NCBI GenBank assembly: GCA_029876055.1
Contig: CM056875.1
Coordinates: 6,721,001-6,785,000, forward strand
Direction of reading: 5' to 3'
Source of the DNA: Madurella fahalii
Lineage: Eukaryota; Ascomycota; Sordariomycetes; Sordariales
Length of the DNA stretch: 64,000 nt
The translations under genes and the position numbers were made by a program. Shown piece by piece: positions 9,849 to 21,683 of the stretch. The notes beneath the pieces are model-generated. The model saw only the letters and a program-made list of their open reading frames with translations. It ran no database searches and was not told the origin of the DNA. Every line of letters begins with the position of its first letter. Position 1 is the first letter of the stretch.

Positions 9849-12800
9849 TCAAGAGACTCTCTCTTCATCATCAATCATATCCGGCGTCTCTTCGAATCCC
9901 AGGGCTGCGACCTGCATCTTCCAATGCTGCTGGGACCTCATTTCCTACACATGGTCAATAAGAACCGTGAGGTTGCGAGGGTCACGGTAGAACAAACTTC
10001 TTCTACGGTGTCCTTGATCACGTAACGCGTCACGTACACCTCGTTTTCCTGCCCCAGCCGGATGGCGCGTGCGATGGCCTGGCTCTCTACGCCGGGGTTC
10101 CACTGCAGCTCGATGATGAAGACGCGGTTAGCGCAGGTCAGGTTCAGCCTAGGATCTTGTCAATATCACATATGCTTGAGTACCTAGGGAACAATCAAAG
10201 CAGCTAGCGTACCCAAATCCACCGGTTCCAGTCGTCATGATGAGCACCCGCTTCTCGTCGTCTTTGGCAAACTGGTCGAGCTTGGCCTGCCGCTGTGGGA
10301 GGGGACAGCCGCCGTCGATGCGGAGATACGGAATCCCAGCTTCGTCTAGGTGCCTGGACAGCAGGTGTAACGTTCTAGTCCAGCAGGAGAATATGATACT
10401 ATTCACGTTAGACACAAATCGTGCTCTCCGGTGGAGGGGGGGGGGAATGCCTCTTCGTCGTCCTCAGGTCCTTGCTGACGTCCTCGACCAACGCCCGCAT
10501 CTTCGTTGAGTGGCCCTCAGCGTTGAAATAGTGGTAATCATCGTCCTCAATCGCCTCCTTAGCCGGCCAGTCCGGCATGGCCACATCCCCAGCCGCAAAG
10601 CGGCCCTCGACCCGCGCATGCGTAAGCCACCGCACACACACGGGACAGTGCTGCGTCTGCTCCCCAGCGCCCGGCATGCTCGACTCCTCGATGCACTCGG
10701 AGCACAGGACGTGGGCGCACTGCTCACGAAAGCCGTTGCCCAGCCGGCTGGACCCTAGGATCGGCATGGGCAGCTGACAGCCGAAGCAGGTGATCTCGCC
10801 GTTCTGGCCCAGCGCAGAGACGACTGCCTCACGTTCGTCCAGGGGGCTCCGGCGGTGCCAGGAGAAGGGCTTCTGGAACGTGCCGTGGTTGCACAAGAGG
10901 CGCATTTGCAGGTTCGCCTGGAAGAGCCCGAACTTGGAGCTCTTCTCAACCCCACCGGCACGCTGGCGGATCATGCGCGTCAGCGTCTTCTTCGTGTTCT
11001 CGTACTGCTCGCGCTCGGCCGGGGAGAATGTCAGTGTGCGCATGCGCTGCCGTAACCCGGGCAGCTGGATGACGTCCTTTGTGCGACGCAGGCAAAGCGC
11101 CTCGAGGAGCATTACCAGGCGGTTCTTGACGACGGTCGGGTTCTCGAAGTTCTGCTCGAAAGGGACCTCAATCCACTTGCGGAAGACGGAAGCTTGGGAG
11201 AACGGCTCGGCGCGGATGAAGGCGAAGAGCGAGCCGATGTCGGCAAGTTTATTTTGAATGGGCGTGCCGGTGAGACACCACCGTGAGTTGGCGTGGAGGC
11301 GGTCGCAGGCTTGGTAGAAGGCTGTGGCTGGACGGCGGATGATATGTGCTGCAGGTTGTCAGGGGTGCCCTTGGGAAAGTGAAGGGGTGGTAGGGGCTTG
11401 CCTTCGTCGAGGACTACTCTGTACCAGCCGATTCGATGAAGGATGGAGGATTTCGACTGGATTAGGAACTCGGCAGTGAGTGTGTTGTAGGTCGTTACGA
11501 CTATATCTGAGTCTGAGATTGCGTCAAGGTGTTTCGGTCGGCCGGGCCCGTGGTATTTAACTACCTTGAGCCCTCCTTTCAGGTGCCTGTGCATTCAGTT
11601 AGTGCTGATACCACTGCAAATTTAAAAATGTTAATCATACTTCTTTATTTCGTTCATCCAGTTGTCAATGAGAACTAGTCAAGTCAGTCCCAGGTTTCCC
11701 TTCTGATAAGAAAAGGAGGGCTGCGTACGGGCAGATGGGACGACCACGAGAGTACAGCGTGAGTGCTTGAGCGCTTCCTTGTCTTCAGCACTGTCGTTCT
11801 GCTGCTGAGCCCACTCGTTGCCGTCGTCAAGAGTCTTCACGATCAGGGCAAGGATGGACAAGGACTTCCCCATGCCCATCTCGTCGGCCAGAATGCCACC
11901 CCCCCTCTCGTCTGGCTGGATGTCCTGCTTAGCCCTGGCCTTTGTGATTTTGTGGCGGTACCTGATGTAGTCATGTCAGTCATGGACATTGAATTGAATC
12001 TACAAGCGGCGCACTCTTCCCTCCCATCTTCTAAAACGACGGTCTTCCAAAGCCTGTACCTGTCGTTGATATGGCCGGATTCTCTCTCCAGCATGAAGCC
12101 TAGCGCTTCTTGTTGATGTCTAGCGGCGACACATTAGTAACTAGTAGACTTCAATTTAGAACATAATAAAAGACCTACTTGAGCAGCTTCCGGGAGACCC
12201 TGTTCCCGCCATCCACCATGTCAAGATGCCGAGTGTTGTCCAGAGACTTGTACACCTCCTCGACCATCTTCCGCAACAGCTCCTTCCGGTGCTTCTTTCT
12301 CGCAAGCCCGTCGTTGGCAATTTGATTCACGGGTTGAACTGACTGCATCTGGCTGCCATTGATCTTGAGGGGCAAGAAGTGCGGGTTATCGTGTACAACT
12401 TCACGCCTGGCATGACCCGACTTCTGCAGCCACAGCTTGCCGCGTGAGAGCGCGTCACCGACCTCAGACGCGGCCTGCCGCGGCCCGTACACGTTGATGT
12501 CGACTTTGACCAGAGCCTCAGCCGCCTTCTTGGCGTGCCAGATGGTCTCCTTCAGGTTGGATGTGGGCACGATGGGCTCAAACTCGACGTATGACTTGGC
12601 TAGCAGCGGTGCGAGCGTCTTGCCTACTCCGGAGCGCAGGTAGCCGAATTCGTTGCCGTCATCGTGGAAGCACAGGACGATGTGGTCTTGCTGCTCGTTG
12701 AGCGCGAAGCGTTTGTAGCCGACCTCGCTTTCTCCGAGCTTGGCGTCGATGATTTGCATCTCGCCTACGAGCTTGACATCAACGTTGTGCAGCTAGCGCA

Positions 12801-13401
12801 GATGAATCGCGTCCCAAGTCAGAGAGGTCAGAGAAGCCAATGTGGTGGCCACTCACCATTCCGTAGCATATGGTCTCTTTGTTGTCTGTCAAAGTGACAG
12901 ACTCGGCTCTCGATTGGGTTGAGTCCGACGCAACGGACGGCGAGTGCGAGGTCTCCTGGAACGAAATGGGGGTCGATTGGACCGGGTAGAAGTCCGGCAA
13001 GGCCATATTATTTCCCCATTCTGTAAGCGCGCTGGCTAAGTTGTAGTCTGTCTCATCGAGGTTTATCCGCGACATTTGGTTGCTGACACTCGGGCCAAGC
13101 AGGATGCCGCTGAACAGATCCGGTAGAGAGTCCGCTGGTTGCATGACGGGAGCGTCGCTGGGCCGTTTAGCAGTGCTCGTATGGAATGCTCAGTGTTCTT
13201 TCCATACCTTTCTGGATTCACGTAACTCGGTCCGTGATATTGACTCTGACGTGGTACATCGGGATATCTACCACAGTGCTGCCATATTTCTTGCTGATAC
13301 GGCCGGCGTGGATCAACGCCGGACATGGCACCGGCACTGAAGTTGATGGCATCGTCTACCTCCTCGACGGGATTCAGAACTCGCTTCAAAGGGTTGGACA
13401 T
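9849..13401 (-). CDS. SNF2-family DNA-dependent ATPase with RING finger (Rad5/HLTF-like)
   Basis: Predicted nuclear DNA translocase of the Rad5/Rad16/HLTF type, a class that couples SNF2 remodelling to ubiquitin-ligase RING activity in DNA repair. Eleven exons: 13401-13208, 13157-12857, 12792-12179, 12119-12015, 11961-11729, 11674-11641, 11586-11402, 11348-10451, 10398-10213, 10148-9998, 9926-9849. They sum to 2979 nt (992 aa). Order: HIRAN-like N-terminal region (about 165-260), Walker A GGGILADEMGMGKS (about 425), DEAH box VVLDEAH (about 552), LTGTPIQNKL, C3HC4 RING inserted at about 740-800 (CFGC, CAHVLCSEC, CPVC), then helicase C with TTGTGGFGLNL and QAIARAIRLGQ. Introns 11349-11401 and 10399-10450 use GC donors. 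The second contains a C10 run that would otherwise look like a frameshift. The 34-nt exon 6 is unusually short. The first ATG of the frame was chosen as start. Confidence 0.93.
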
Positions 13402-14282
13402 CGTGATCAATCGATAGCCCCTAGTTGCGTTGTCAAGGAATCATAGGCTAGCTATCTGAAGCCTCAACTTGCTCCATCCACCCTAGCCAGCCAGACTTTT
13501 GCGCTCACGGCCGTGCTTGGACCCCTGTTCTCGCGGAACTAAGGGCCTCTAAGAGTGGGTTCAAAATTCCGGGCGGGCCATGTGGGTGTCTTTACAGCAT
13601 ATCTAAAGCCACTCGATGCCTTCCTGCATACAGGCAGTCCATTCACAGCATTTTTAAACCTAGGTACTCGAGGCCTTCCTGAATCCAGCGGGGCTATGAA
13701 AGTGCCAAATTTTGTTGTGTAACAGCTCCTCGCCCTGATGAGAGAGGGTAGCTGTGCACTTGCATAGCCCCGCCGCATTAGGGCGGGTCTCGGGTAAGAA
13801 GGCCTCGAGTAAGTGTAAAAATGCGGTGAAGATGCACTGACTGCGAAGGGGATTGGATGGACGGGTAGCAGTGCACTTGCATAGCCCCGCTGCATTAAGG
13901 CCTCGAGTGGGTTTAAAAATGCTGTGAAGAGCCCCATTCACAAAAGGACGTAGGCTTCGAAGTGGGGCCGCGAGTAGGATGGCGTCGAGTGAAAATGTTA
14001 TGAGGGCCAGGCAGTGCACGTTGTTGCCTGCCTGGTGAGTTGGCTCCGGTGGGATGTACGTACCCTGAACACCTGCATTTCCGTATTTTCCGCGGCTGCC
14101 TCTTTGCTCTGTACGACGCGGACCGAAACCCCCATCCCTTTTGACGAACCTCTCCTTCTTTAAGGTATGCTTCAAGAATCTGGCGCGGTTGAATTCTAGA
14201 AAACTACGGATCCGTGCCTACAGATTGCGTCAATCAAATTGGGGTTAGCAGTGCGCATAGCATCTGTCAATCGGCTGCGACA
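13402..14282. promoter_or_regulatory. Divergent spacer between SNF2 gene and NLR, filled with repeats
   Basis: 881 bp separate the two divergent start codons. Most of it is made of copies of a dispersed repeat (13591-13936). Promoters for both genes must lie here, but no specific motif is claimed. Confidence 0.5.
13591..13936. repeat. Cluster of four copies of a dispersed ~80-bp repeat
   Basis: Unit reads CACTTGCATAGCCCCGCCGC, ATTAGG, then AAGAAGGCCTCGAGTA and TTTAAAAATGCTGTGAAGA. A near-complete copy lies inverted at 13641-13706 with a partial inverted copy at 13591-13632. Direct copies are at 13756-13832 and 13873-13930 (internal deletion). The opposed orientation resembles the arms of a degenerated inverted-repeat element. 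Further copies occur at 20-21.2 kb. Confidence 0.8.
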
Positions 14283-17200
14283 ATGGACCCCGACAAGTTG
14301 CTTGACCTTGCAGAAACTTTCGGGACATGGGACCGCCTAAAGTCCCAGGACAAGGAATTATTCGAGTCGAGCAGCTACGAAGGTGTGCAGCACGACTTGA
14401 ATGCCATTCAATCACAGCGGCAGATAACCAAGACAATGATGAACATGAAGAGGATGCACCCCTTTCTGACTGGCATGGCACATCTCGAGAAGGTCTTGGC
14501 CGCCGTCAAGTTTCCGCATTCCGCAAAGGTCATGGCATATGTTTGGGGTCCGGTTCGATTTCTCCTCAATGTACATGCGTGTCCAGTACTCCCGTACCAT
14601 ATCAAGGCGAACATTGCTGACCGGTTTTAACGAAGACCACGAATCTCAACAATAGAGCATTCGACGGCGTACTCGACATATACGAGCAACTAGGAAATAA
14701 AATACCTCCACTTTACGAGTATATGAGACTTTTCACTGGCTTACCAGAGAGCGAAAGATGCCTGGTGTACATCTACCGCGATGTTCTCACGTTCCATAGG
14801 CTTGCATACAAGCTCTTCTCTCTTCCGTCCAACTGTAAGATCGAGCCCAAAGTAGTAACAGTAATGACAAAACACTAATCCCTCCTTTAGTGTGGCAGAA
14901 ACTGTACAGGCCTACCTGGAAAGCATTGAGCCATACGTTCGAGCAACTAGCATCCTCTTTGGAAAGACATTTGCAGTTCATACAAAAGCATGGATCATCT
15001 CTTCGAAACTCTCAACCAAACTTGGACCAAGGTGACGGATTAGCGCGCGCGGAATCTGGGCTGGATACTCCTCAGGACTGGGGTGATGCCAAGATGGAAT
15101 TCTACCGCTATCGCAACGACATGAACGGAAGCCGAGACCAGTTTGAGGAAAAAGAGAAAGCTAGGAGAGAAGAAGAAAAAAGAAGCGTCATGGCGTGGAT
15201 CTCGGCCTCGAAGAATACGCAGTCGCTTCACAAGAAGTTCCAAGACGCGAGAATATGTCCCGACACTGGCCGCTGGCTCTTCAGGAGGTATAGCGAGGTC
15301 ACTGACTGGATGAAGGAGGACCAGCCGCCCGAGTCTGCGCTCTGGCTTTACGGCAGCAAGGGATTTGGTAATGATATCTATAAAACCCAAAGACATAGCT
15401 GAGCTAAATTAATAGTGTACAGGCAAGACCGTGTTAGCATCGCTCCTCATAGACGAGCTGAAGGAGCTGTGTACAGAAAAGAAGAAGTACACGATCCCAC
15501 GGGAGAGCAAGACGTACTACTTCTACTGCCAGGAAGAAGATCCCGAGCATCGCACCTACCCTGACATCCTCAAGGGCATTCTCCATCAGATGATCGATGC
15601 TGACGAAGATCTCTTACCCCTCTGCGTCGAAAAAGCTGCGTCAAGCGGAAGCACAAACCTGGATTCAAACCCAGAAATTGCCGAAAGCCTCATTGAGGCA
15701 TTTCTTGAGTACAACTCTAGGCAGTACATCATTATCGATGGGCTTGACGAGTGTGAAACACTCGAAGAAATGCGTCAAACTGCAGTCTTCTTCATGCGGC
15801 AGGTTACAAAGTGCGACAACGAGATCAAACAAGGCCGACTGAGGGTTCTATTCATGAGCCAGCTGATACCGGAATTAGCCGAGGACAAAATCATGCCGGA
15901 AGATGGTGCCTGTGTGGAGCTCAAGTCGACCGACAATGCAGATGACATCAGATCCTATGTGAAGAAGAGGATACCAGACTTCTCCAAGAAGCGTGCCACA
16001 AGAGGTGGTTTTAACCTTTCTGACAGCGATAAGGGGCAAATTGAGAGTATTATCTGCCGTCGGAGCGAAGGTCTGTTGCCACCATGAGATGCTCTGTAAG
16101 TACAATAAATTTTGATAATGTAGGCTGACGAGGATTGTAGACATGTTTCTCTATGCCCACCTGGCCATCGAGTATCTTTTACAGCAGCCGACCAAAGAGA
16201 TGCTCCTCGAGAAGATCAAAGAGGAAATGCTACCCGAGAAACTCGCACAGATGTGTGTCTAGTACCGACTACTGCCCATTACAAATAGATCAAAGATAAA
16301 CTGACCACTACTCGCAGATATGAGAAGCTTCTGGGAGCAGTTAAGGCCGAATTATTACAACTGGCAGATGGTGAGACCCACTGGCATATGGCTAAGCTCC
16401 TGCTGGGCTGGTTGGTCTGCGCAAAGCGACCCCTGAAATGGCACGAAATGCAATCCATTCTGTCTTACGACCCGGTCAACCAAAGAGTCGACTTCGACAA
16501 CAAGATGCTTCGACAAAATGCCAAGAAGTACCTCGGGTCATTGGTGCACGTCCTAGATGGTGATCACATCCGGATTATTCATTCCACAGCGCGGCGGTAA
16601 GCAATGCGTTTCTTTGCCGGCCAATTCTGCATTTCAAAGGCTAACAGCCACCAGCTACATCGTCCAAAATGAGCATATCAATGAGCAAGCAGTTCAGTGT
16701 GAACTTACAGTGCTTTGTCTCAAATACCTGTGTCTTCTAAGCTTGTCAAACGGCTATGACGAATCCGAGCGGCAAAACAAGGCTAAGCTCGGTTGGTTCT
16801 CCTTCCAAGACTATGCCTGTTCCCAATGGCACAGCCACGTTGCCACGGTGATGATGGCATGCAGGGACCTCTTTTTCTATGGGCATCATAGCCAGGAGTA
16901 CGAGGAGAAGTTTGGCGCTGCCTTGCGTGATTTCATTGAAACGCATCGCGGAGAGCTCACGACAGAGCCGCACCCCGACCTCGAACAAATACCTGCTGAG
17001 CTCGCCAGATTCTCAAGGCTCTCATTCTACGAAAACCTCCGGTTACTGTGGAACCATATCTATACCCACGAGAAAGGCACATATGATGCCCGCAACACGG
17101 TTGGCATCGCTCAGCTCGACAAAGCTCTGCTAGAAAACAGATCCACGCTAGAGGAGCACTTCAAACCCAGCTCAAAATCCTGTCTGGATGACACGATAGA

Positions 17201-17633
17201 GGACTACTACGGTCCCAACCTCTTCAAGTGCAAGCGCGTGCTATGCAAATTCTTCGACCAGGGCTTCGACAGGAAGAAAGATCGCGAGACGCACGGCAGC
17301 CGCCACGATAGGCCGTTCCTGTGTCCTGTGAACTGTAGCCTTGCTCCTATCGGTTTCACCTCCAAAAAGGATAAGGAAAGACACGTGCGGACCTATCATC
17401 CGGACCAGAGTGAAGGGCCGTCCGTTTTCGAGGCTCTGCGTCCTAAGACAGGGTCGTCGCCGTTCACTTGCAACATGTGCGGCAAGAATTTCACCCGAAA
17501 TATCACTCTGAAGGGTCACGAGAGGAGCCATTTTGGAGAGCGCCCGTATGCGTGCCCAATTTGTGACAAGTCGTTTGCGAGGTTGAATGATTGTCGAAGG
17601 CATGAGAAGATTCACTCAAGGAGAAGGGCGTAA
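14283..17633 (+). CDS. NACHT NLR with DUF7708-like N-terminus and C2H2 zinc-finger tail
   Basis: STAND-class NTPase of the fungal NLR type, expected to be a cytoplasmic sensor in non-self recognition. Seven exons: 14283-14570, 14636-14834, 14891-15367, 15423-16070, 16141-16252, 16318-16596, 16655-17633. They sum to 2982 nt (993 aa). The N-terminal helical region (VWGPVRFLL, then FDGVLDIYEQLGNKIPPLYEY) resembles DUF7708. Walker A GSKGFGKTVLAS (about 316) is split by intron 3. Walker B is YIIIDGLDEC (about 420). The last ~125 residues carry zinc-finger units: a diverged Cys/His pair and two canonical C2H2 fingers (CNMCGKNFTRNITLKGH, CPICDKSFARLNDCRRH). Intron 4 (16071-16140) has a weak GTCTGT donor with a strong GTAAGT 25 bp inside it. 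ATG 14283 is the first Met of the frame. WD40, ankyrin or TPR tails are commoner partners than zinc fingers. Confidence 0.92.
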
Positions 17634-17847
17634 CGTGATATGCTCGGTCTGTTAATGAGAGCTATTGTATTAGTGACTTTTGGCCCTGGGAAGAGATAGC
17701 TTGAATGCACGACTCAATTATTTTTTTTAAAAAAAAAAAATTACTAATTAGGTGCTAAAAATGTATAAGAAGGAAGGTTGGGATAGGAAATTTGCTATGG
17801 GTTTTGTGCCTTTGTTTGATCAAATGAGAGGGTGCGGTATGCCAACT
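17634..17847. other. Convergent 3' spacer with A/T homopolymer
   Basis: Short region between the 3' ends of the NLR (plus) and the HET gene (minus). It contains a T8A12-like run at about 17721-17741, which may serve both transcripts in 3'-end formation. Confidence 0.5.
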
Positions 17848-19937
17848 CTATCCCCTGAGCTGTGGCTCTAGTGTGATATCCCGTCGCTTCGCGCCCGTCC
17901 ATAGAGTCATATCCGTAAAGATGACCAACCCGACTCTGTGATAAACTCTTGTACCTACGTCAATTACAAGCAAGCCGATACCTTTCTTGACGCCATCATC
18001 TCCCTTGACAGTACCTAAAAGCAAATATTCCGCCACTGATTGTTGGAGTCCTCTTTGCCGGAGTTCAGCGCTTGGATCCACCAGATCTGGCCGCTCCATT
18101 ATTGTATGAGACTTCTCATCGTTTATCTCGTCTTCTTCAAGAATCCGGCATGTCAGCTCTACAGCTGATACCGTAAGCGACTTGACTTTGGCATCTTCAA
18201 TCCAGAGGGGCCCCTCGTAGCGGATCACGCCGTTGAGAGATGCCCATGACCAGCTGGGCGCCCGCCCGAGGCACCGCTCCCGCTCTCTGTCGACCTGTGG
18301 TTTGTACCATGCCAGGAGCTGTATGAACCATTTCTCCCAGAGCCCGTAGATATTCCTGTCACGCCATAGTATCTCGAGCTCAGTCGTTATCCCTTGGATT
18401 GCCCGAAGTCGATCTTCCGGGTCTGTCAGTTTGCGTTCCGTGTACTGCTGGACGATCGTTTTCCAGAGATAGATCTTGTCCGAATCAAGATTTCCGAAAT
18501 CAAGCTCCGCGCCATCGTCAAAGACGGTCCATGGCAGAGCTTCCAAGGGTTGTAGATACTCGAGTCCCCCCCGGTAACGCCCCGAAGATCCATTTCCTTA
18601 CACTGCCAGAGAAGCTCGTAGTCAGAAAATATAAGCATTCTCGATGACAGCATGAATTCCTGCAATGTCCAGCCCCTCTTGTCTAGTGGATGTTCAGGTT
18701 CGTATGCTTCCGCCGAGAGATATACAGTGCCTTTCTGCCGATTTGCCATAGAGATGTGGAGCTCATAGTTTGGACGGTAGGGCCTGGTTCTCTTCGAAAG
18801 AAACCCATCCGTCGCGCTTTCAGAGGTAGACGCCGCGATGGTTATGGCAGCATTTTTGTAGATGGACGCCATCTGGGAAATTTCCCTGTCTTTGTCGATC
18901 TTGCAGTCTTGGATGATGCACAGCGCATCCACCCAAAGATAGCGAAAACCAAGTTTGCGGGTAACGAAGATAGCGTCCTGTATGGACTGCTGAAGGCTCT
19001 CGAGCCTAATGTCACCCACAAAGTCCTGAAGAGTATTTCTCCGTAGCAGAAGTGGTTGGACTGGTGCCGTGGGCTTAGGTTGCTTTCCCCAGCAGTAGCT
19101 CAGAGCGAGATATGGCGCGTTTGTTTCTGTTTCGTTGACCCTGAGTTTGATTGTTGGATGAGGTTCCCCTGGTTTGCCAACGTCGAGAACGCGCGTCGGA
19201 AGCACAGTGTCTCGCGAGTATTGGCAACGTTTGTGGGGCTTCTCGAGACTCATACACTCTTTGATGAGGGACTGTGCTGCGGCGAATACTTTGCCGCTTT
19301 TCACATCTCTGTAGAGAGGCCTTCGGCGGACAATATCTCCAATAGGGCTGCCTGAGTCCTGTTAGGTGCTAACGCCATCACCTCGTCGACGATAAAGAAA
19401 ATACTCACCCTTCTTGGCAAATGGATAGATCGTGATGATGCATTTGTCGGGCGCGGATTCGAGGATGCCTTTAAGCCCATAGATACCAGGCAACTGACTG
19501 CTAGAAACCTTGCTCGTTGAATGTGCACTTCGGAAATTCCGAAATATGAGGCGATCGTCACCCGCCCAATTCTTATCATATGTAAAGTCTTTACAGACAA
19601 CGAGAAGGATGAACTTGCACAATCGACAACCTTCATTTCCGGAATCCGTGCACTCGGCACGGGTCCGGTGGCGGAAGCCGCTCGGGGAGTTGAGATATTC
19701 CAGGCCCTGGTGAGAGAACATGAGTGCGCATCGTGTGCATAGAAGATCAGGTGTGTTTTCCTGGATTCTCTTGCGCTGCGACGGGCCAGGGCGGTCAGCA
19801 TCGTTGGACACGGGCCGCTGCCGTTTCTGCCTGACGGGGATTGGAGCTTCCTCGCCCATGGCCTCGAATTGTCGAATTTCAAAAGGATTAATTACTCCCG
19901 AGACCGCGAGTAAGGAATTGCGAAATAATGCGGGCAT
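17848..19937 (-). pseudogene. HET-domain protein gene with a one-base frameshift
   Basis: Heterokaryon-incompatibility protein of about 677 residues were it intact. Exon 1 is 19937-19409 and exon 2 is 19351-17848, joined by a 57-bp intron (GTGAGT..CAG, phase 1). HET motifs are canonical: YLALSYCWGKQ, FRYLWVDALCIIQDCKID, IYKNAAITIAAS and RGWTLQEFMLSSRMLIFS. After DLRGVTG the frame breaks at a run of seven G on the coding strand (plus-strand C7 at 18566-18572). With eight the frame continues as GLEYLQPLEALPWTVFDDG to the stop at 17848, and exon lengths then sum to 2034 nt. It is therefore a recent or phase-variable frameshift, or a homopolymer sequencing error. As written, the product is truncated shortly after the HET domain. 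It faces the NLR tail to tail. Confidence 0.85.
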
Positions 19938-20010
19938 TTTCTCACCGCTATGACGGAGACAAAGCTTTTGTTAGCGCTCACCAAGAGACCAAGTGGGGGA
20001 GCCTTGGAAT

Positions 20011-21237
20011 CCCCCACCACATTAGGGCGGGGAGCCTTGAGAGAAAAATGCTGAAACGATGACTGAATTCAACCCTACCATAAGGGATGGCCTCGAGCAA
20101 ATTTAAAACTGCTGTGAGGAATTGGCCTTTGGCGGCCAAGGCGGAAAAGATCGGTTTGGATGATCTGCCGCACCTTGTCACGGCACAAATTGACGGTTGC
20201 TGCCTCAACGAATGGCCCCGACCTCCTTGCTTTGGCATGGGTCGAACCGGCGGCCGCTTTCGGATCCCGACGTTGCCCCACTGCAGGCTGAGTCTGGGGA
20301 GGCAACATTGGATTGACCCTACTTAGTACTGGCTTTCAAGTGAATGCCCGAAAGTCAACTCGAGGAGATCTTGCAAATAATCACCTACACTAACGTAGAT
20401 TATCAGCGAGTTGGCCATATTACCAAGTGAGCCACTTTGCCTCACCCTACTACAACTACACGTAGATATCGCGTCAGAGGAGCGTCGAAGGAGCGCACAA
20501 GCAAGGACGATGACGGGGCAGCGAGCGGGGTAAGTGAGCCCAGACGCTGTCATCGCAAGGCATAAAGAGGAGGGCGGAAGACAGGGCTTAGGATAGAGAC
20601 AGAGTTCAATGAGACTACCATCCCACCCCTAACGAGCACTCTGCTCCCACGTTGCGCGTGCACTGCTCGTACCTAGGCACTCTGGTCCTACTACCCTTGG
20701 GTCCTTGACCCTCACAGCCATTTTCGCATTACTAATTGCGCCAATCGATGCTGTTGCATGGGATTGACAAAAAGATCTTGATTTAATTGTTCTATTCTTC
20801 GAATAGCTCTGTCAGAGTATACGGGAACCCTGAGATATGAGCAGGATGTGGGTTAGTGCCCAAAGAAGGTTCTAGAATCCTGGGGGTCGTGGCGACCCCT
20901 GGGATTTAGGCCATCCGATCTACTAGAGCTCTCACCACGTAACAGATGCACTTCTAGCGCCTGGTCTTATCCTCCAGGTCATAAATCTAAATGCTGTGGA
21001 CGACAAATCTTGGCACTTGCACAGCCCCCACCACATTATGCAGGTCTTGGGCAAGAAGGCCTTGAGTACGTTTAAAAATGCTGTGAAAAGTTGGTGGGTG
21101 GTTGTCAGACGTTCCATTGGTTGATTGATTGTGGTTGATTGCAAGGCCCCCAACAAACTAAATTAAATCAAGAGCCTGTGGCACTTACACAGCCCACACC
21201 ACATTAGGTAGGCCTTGGGCAAGAAGGCCTTGAGTAG
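20011..21237 (+). repeat. Second cluster of the dispersed ~80-bp repeat
   Basis: Copies at about 20011-20055 and 20086-20120 (degraded), 21011-21090 (nearly full length, with AAGAAGGCCTTGAGTACG and TTTAAAAATGCTGTGAA) and 21178-21237 (5' half). All are direct on the plus strand. Together with the 13.6-13.9 kb cluster they bracket the NLR and HET genes. The CG-to-TG differences between copies fit RIP. Confidence 0.75.
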
Positions 21238-21683
21238 TCTCTGGCACACAGCTTTATTCCTCTGGCCTGGATATTTGGGGCGAGCGGGCGGGGGAGGTCG
21301 TTGTGGTCCGAGCGTTGTATAGTGGGTCCTGGAAAATGCCTTCAGAATAAAGTCTGTGGCCGTTGCGAACATTTTCGAGGCTCATGTCACAGAGCTCCAT
21401 ATAAAAAAAAGTCAACATTTTCAATCATCAATTCTAGGTCTACAAAAAAACTAGATACTATATAAAATATATACTGAAGTTTGTTTTTGAAAGCTCTATC
21501 TAATGATACATAGATATCTAAGTTTTCACTTGACCTTTATAGAAATGTAGAGTAGAGGGGGTGATTCTCCCATGTCACACCTCAATATCTAGATAGAATA
21601 TCCCTAGGTAAATTTATCAGAATTGATAGTACTATAATTAAACCTATATCACTAGAATCGCCTTGAAAAGGCCGATCTTGGAG

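Noticed and set aside
10399..10450. Frameshift at a C10 run in the SNF2 gene
   Set aside because: The run lies inside a 52-bp GC-AG intron with a CTAAC branch site; removing it restores the conserved helicase C entry and the total exon length stays divisible by three.
13660..14175. 171-codon minus-strand frame
   Set aside because: It runs through repeat copies and has no conserved domain; the recurring peptide reflects the DNA repeat.
20200..20290. Possible tRNA or tRNA-derived SINE on the minus strand (GGTTCGACCC box-B-like string)
   Set aside because: The acceptor and anticodon stems cannot be paired convincingly and the box does not match the full B-box consensus.
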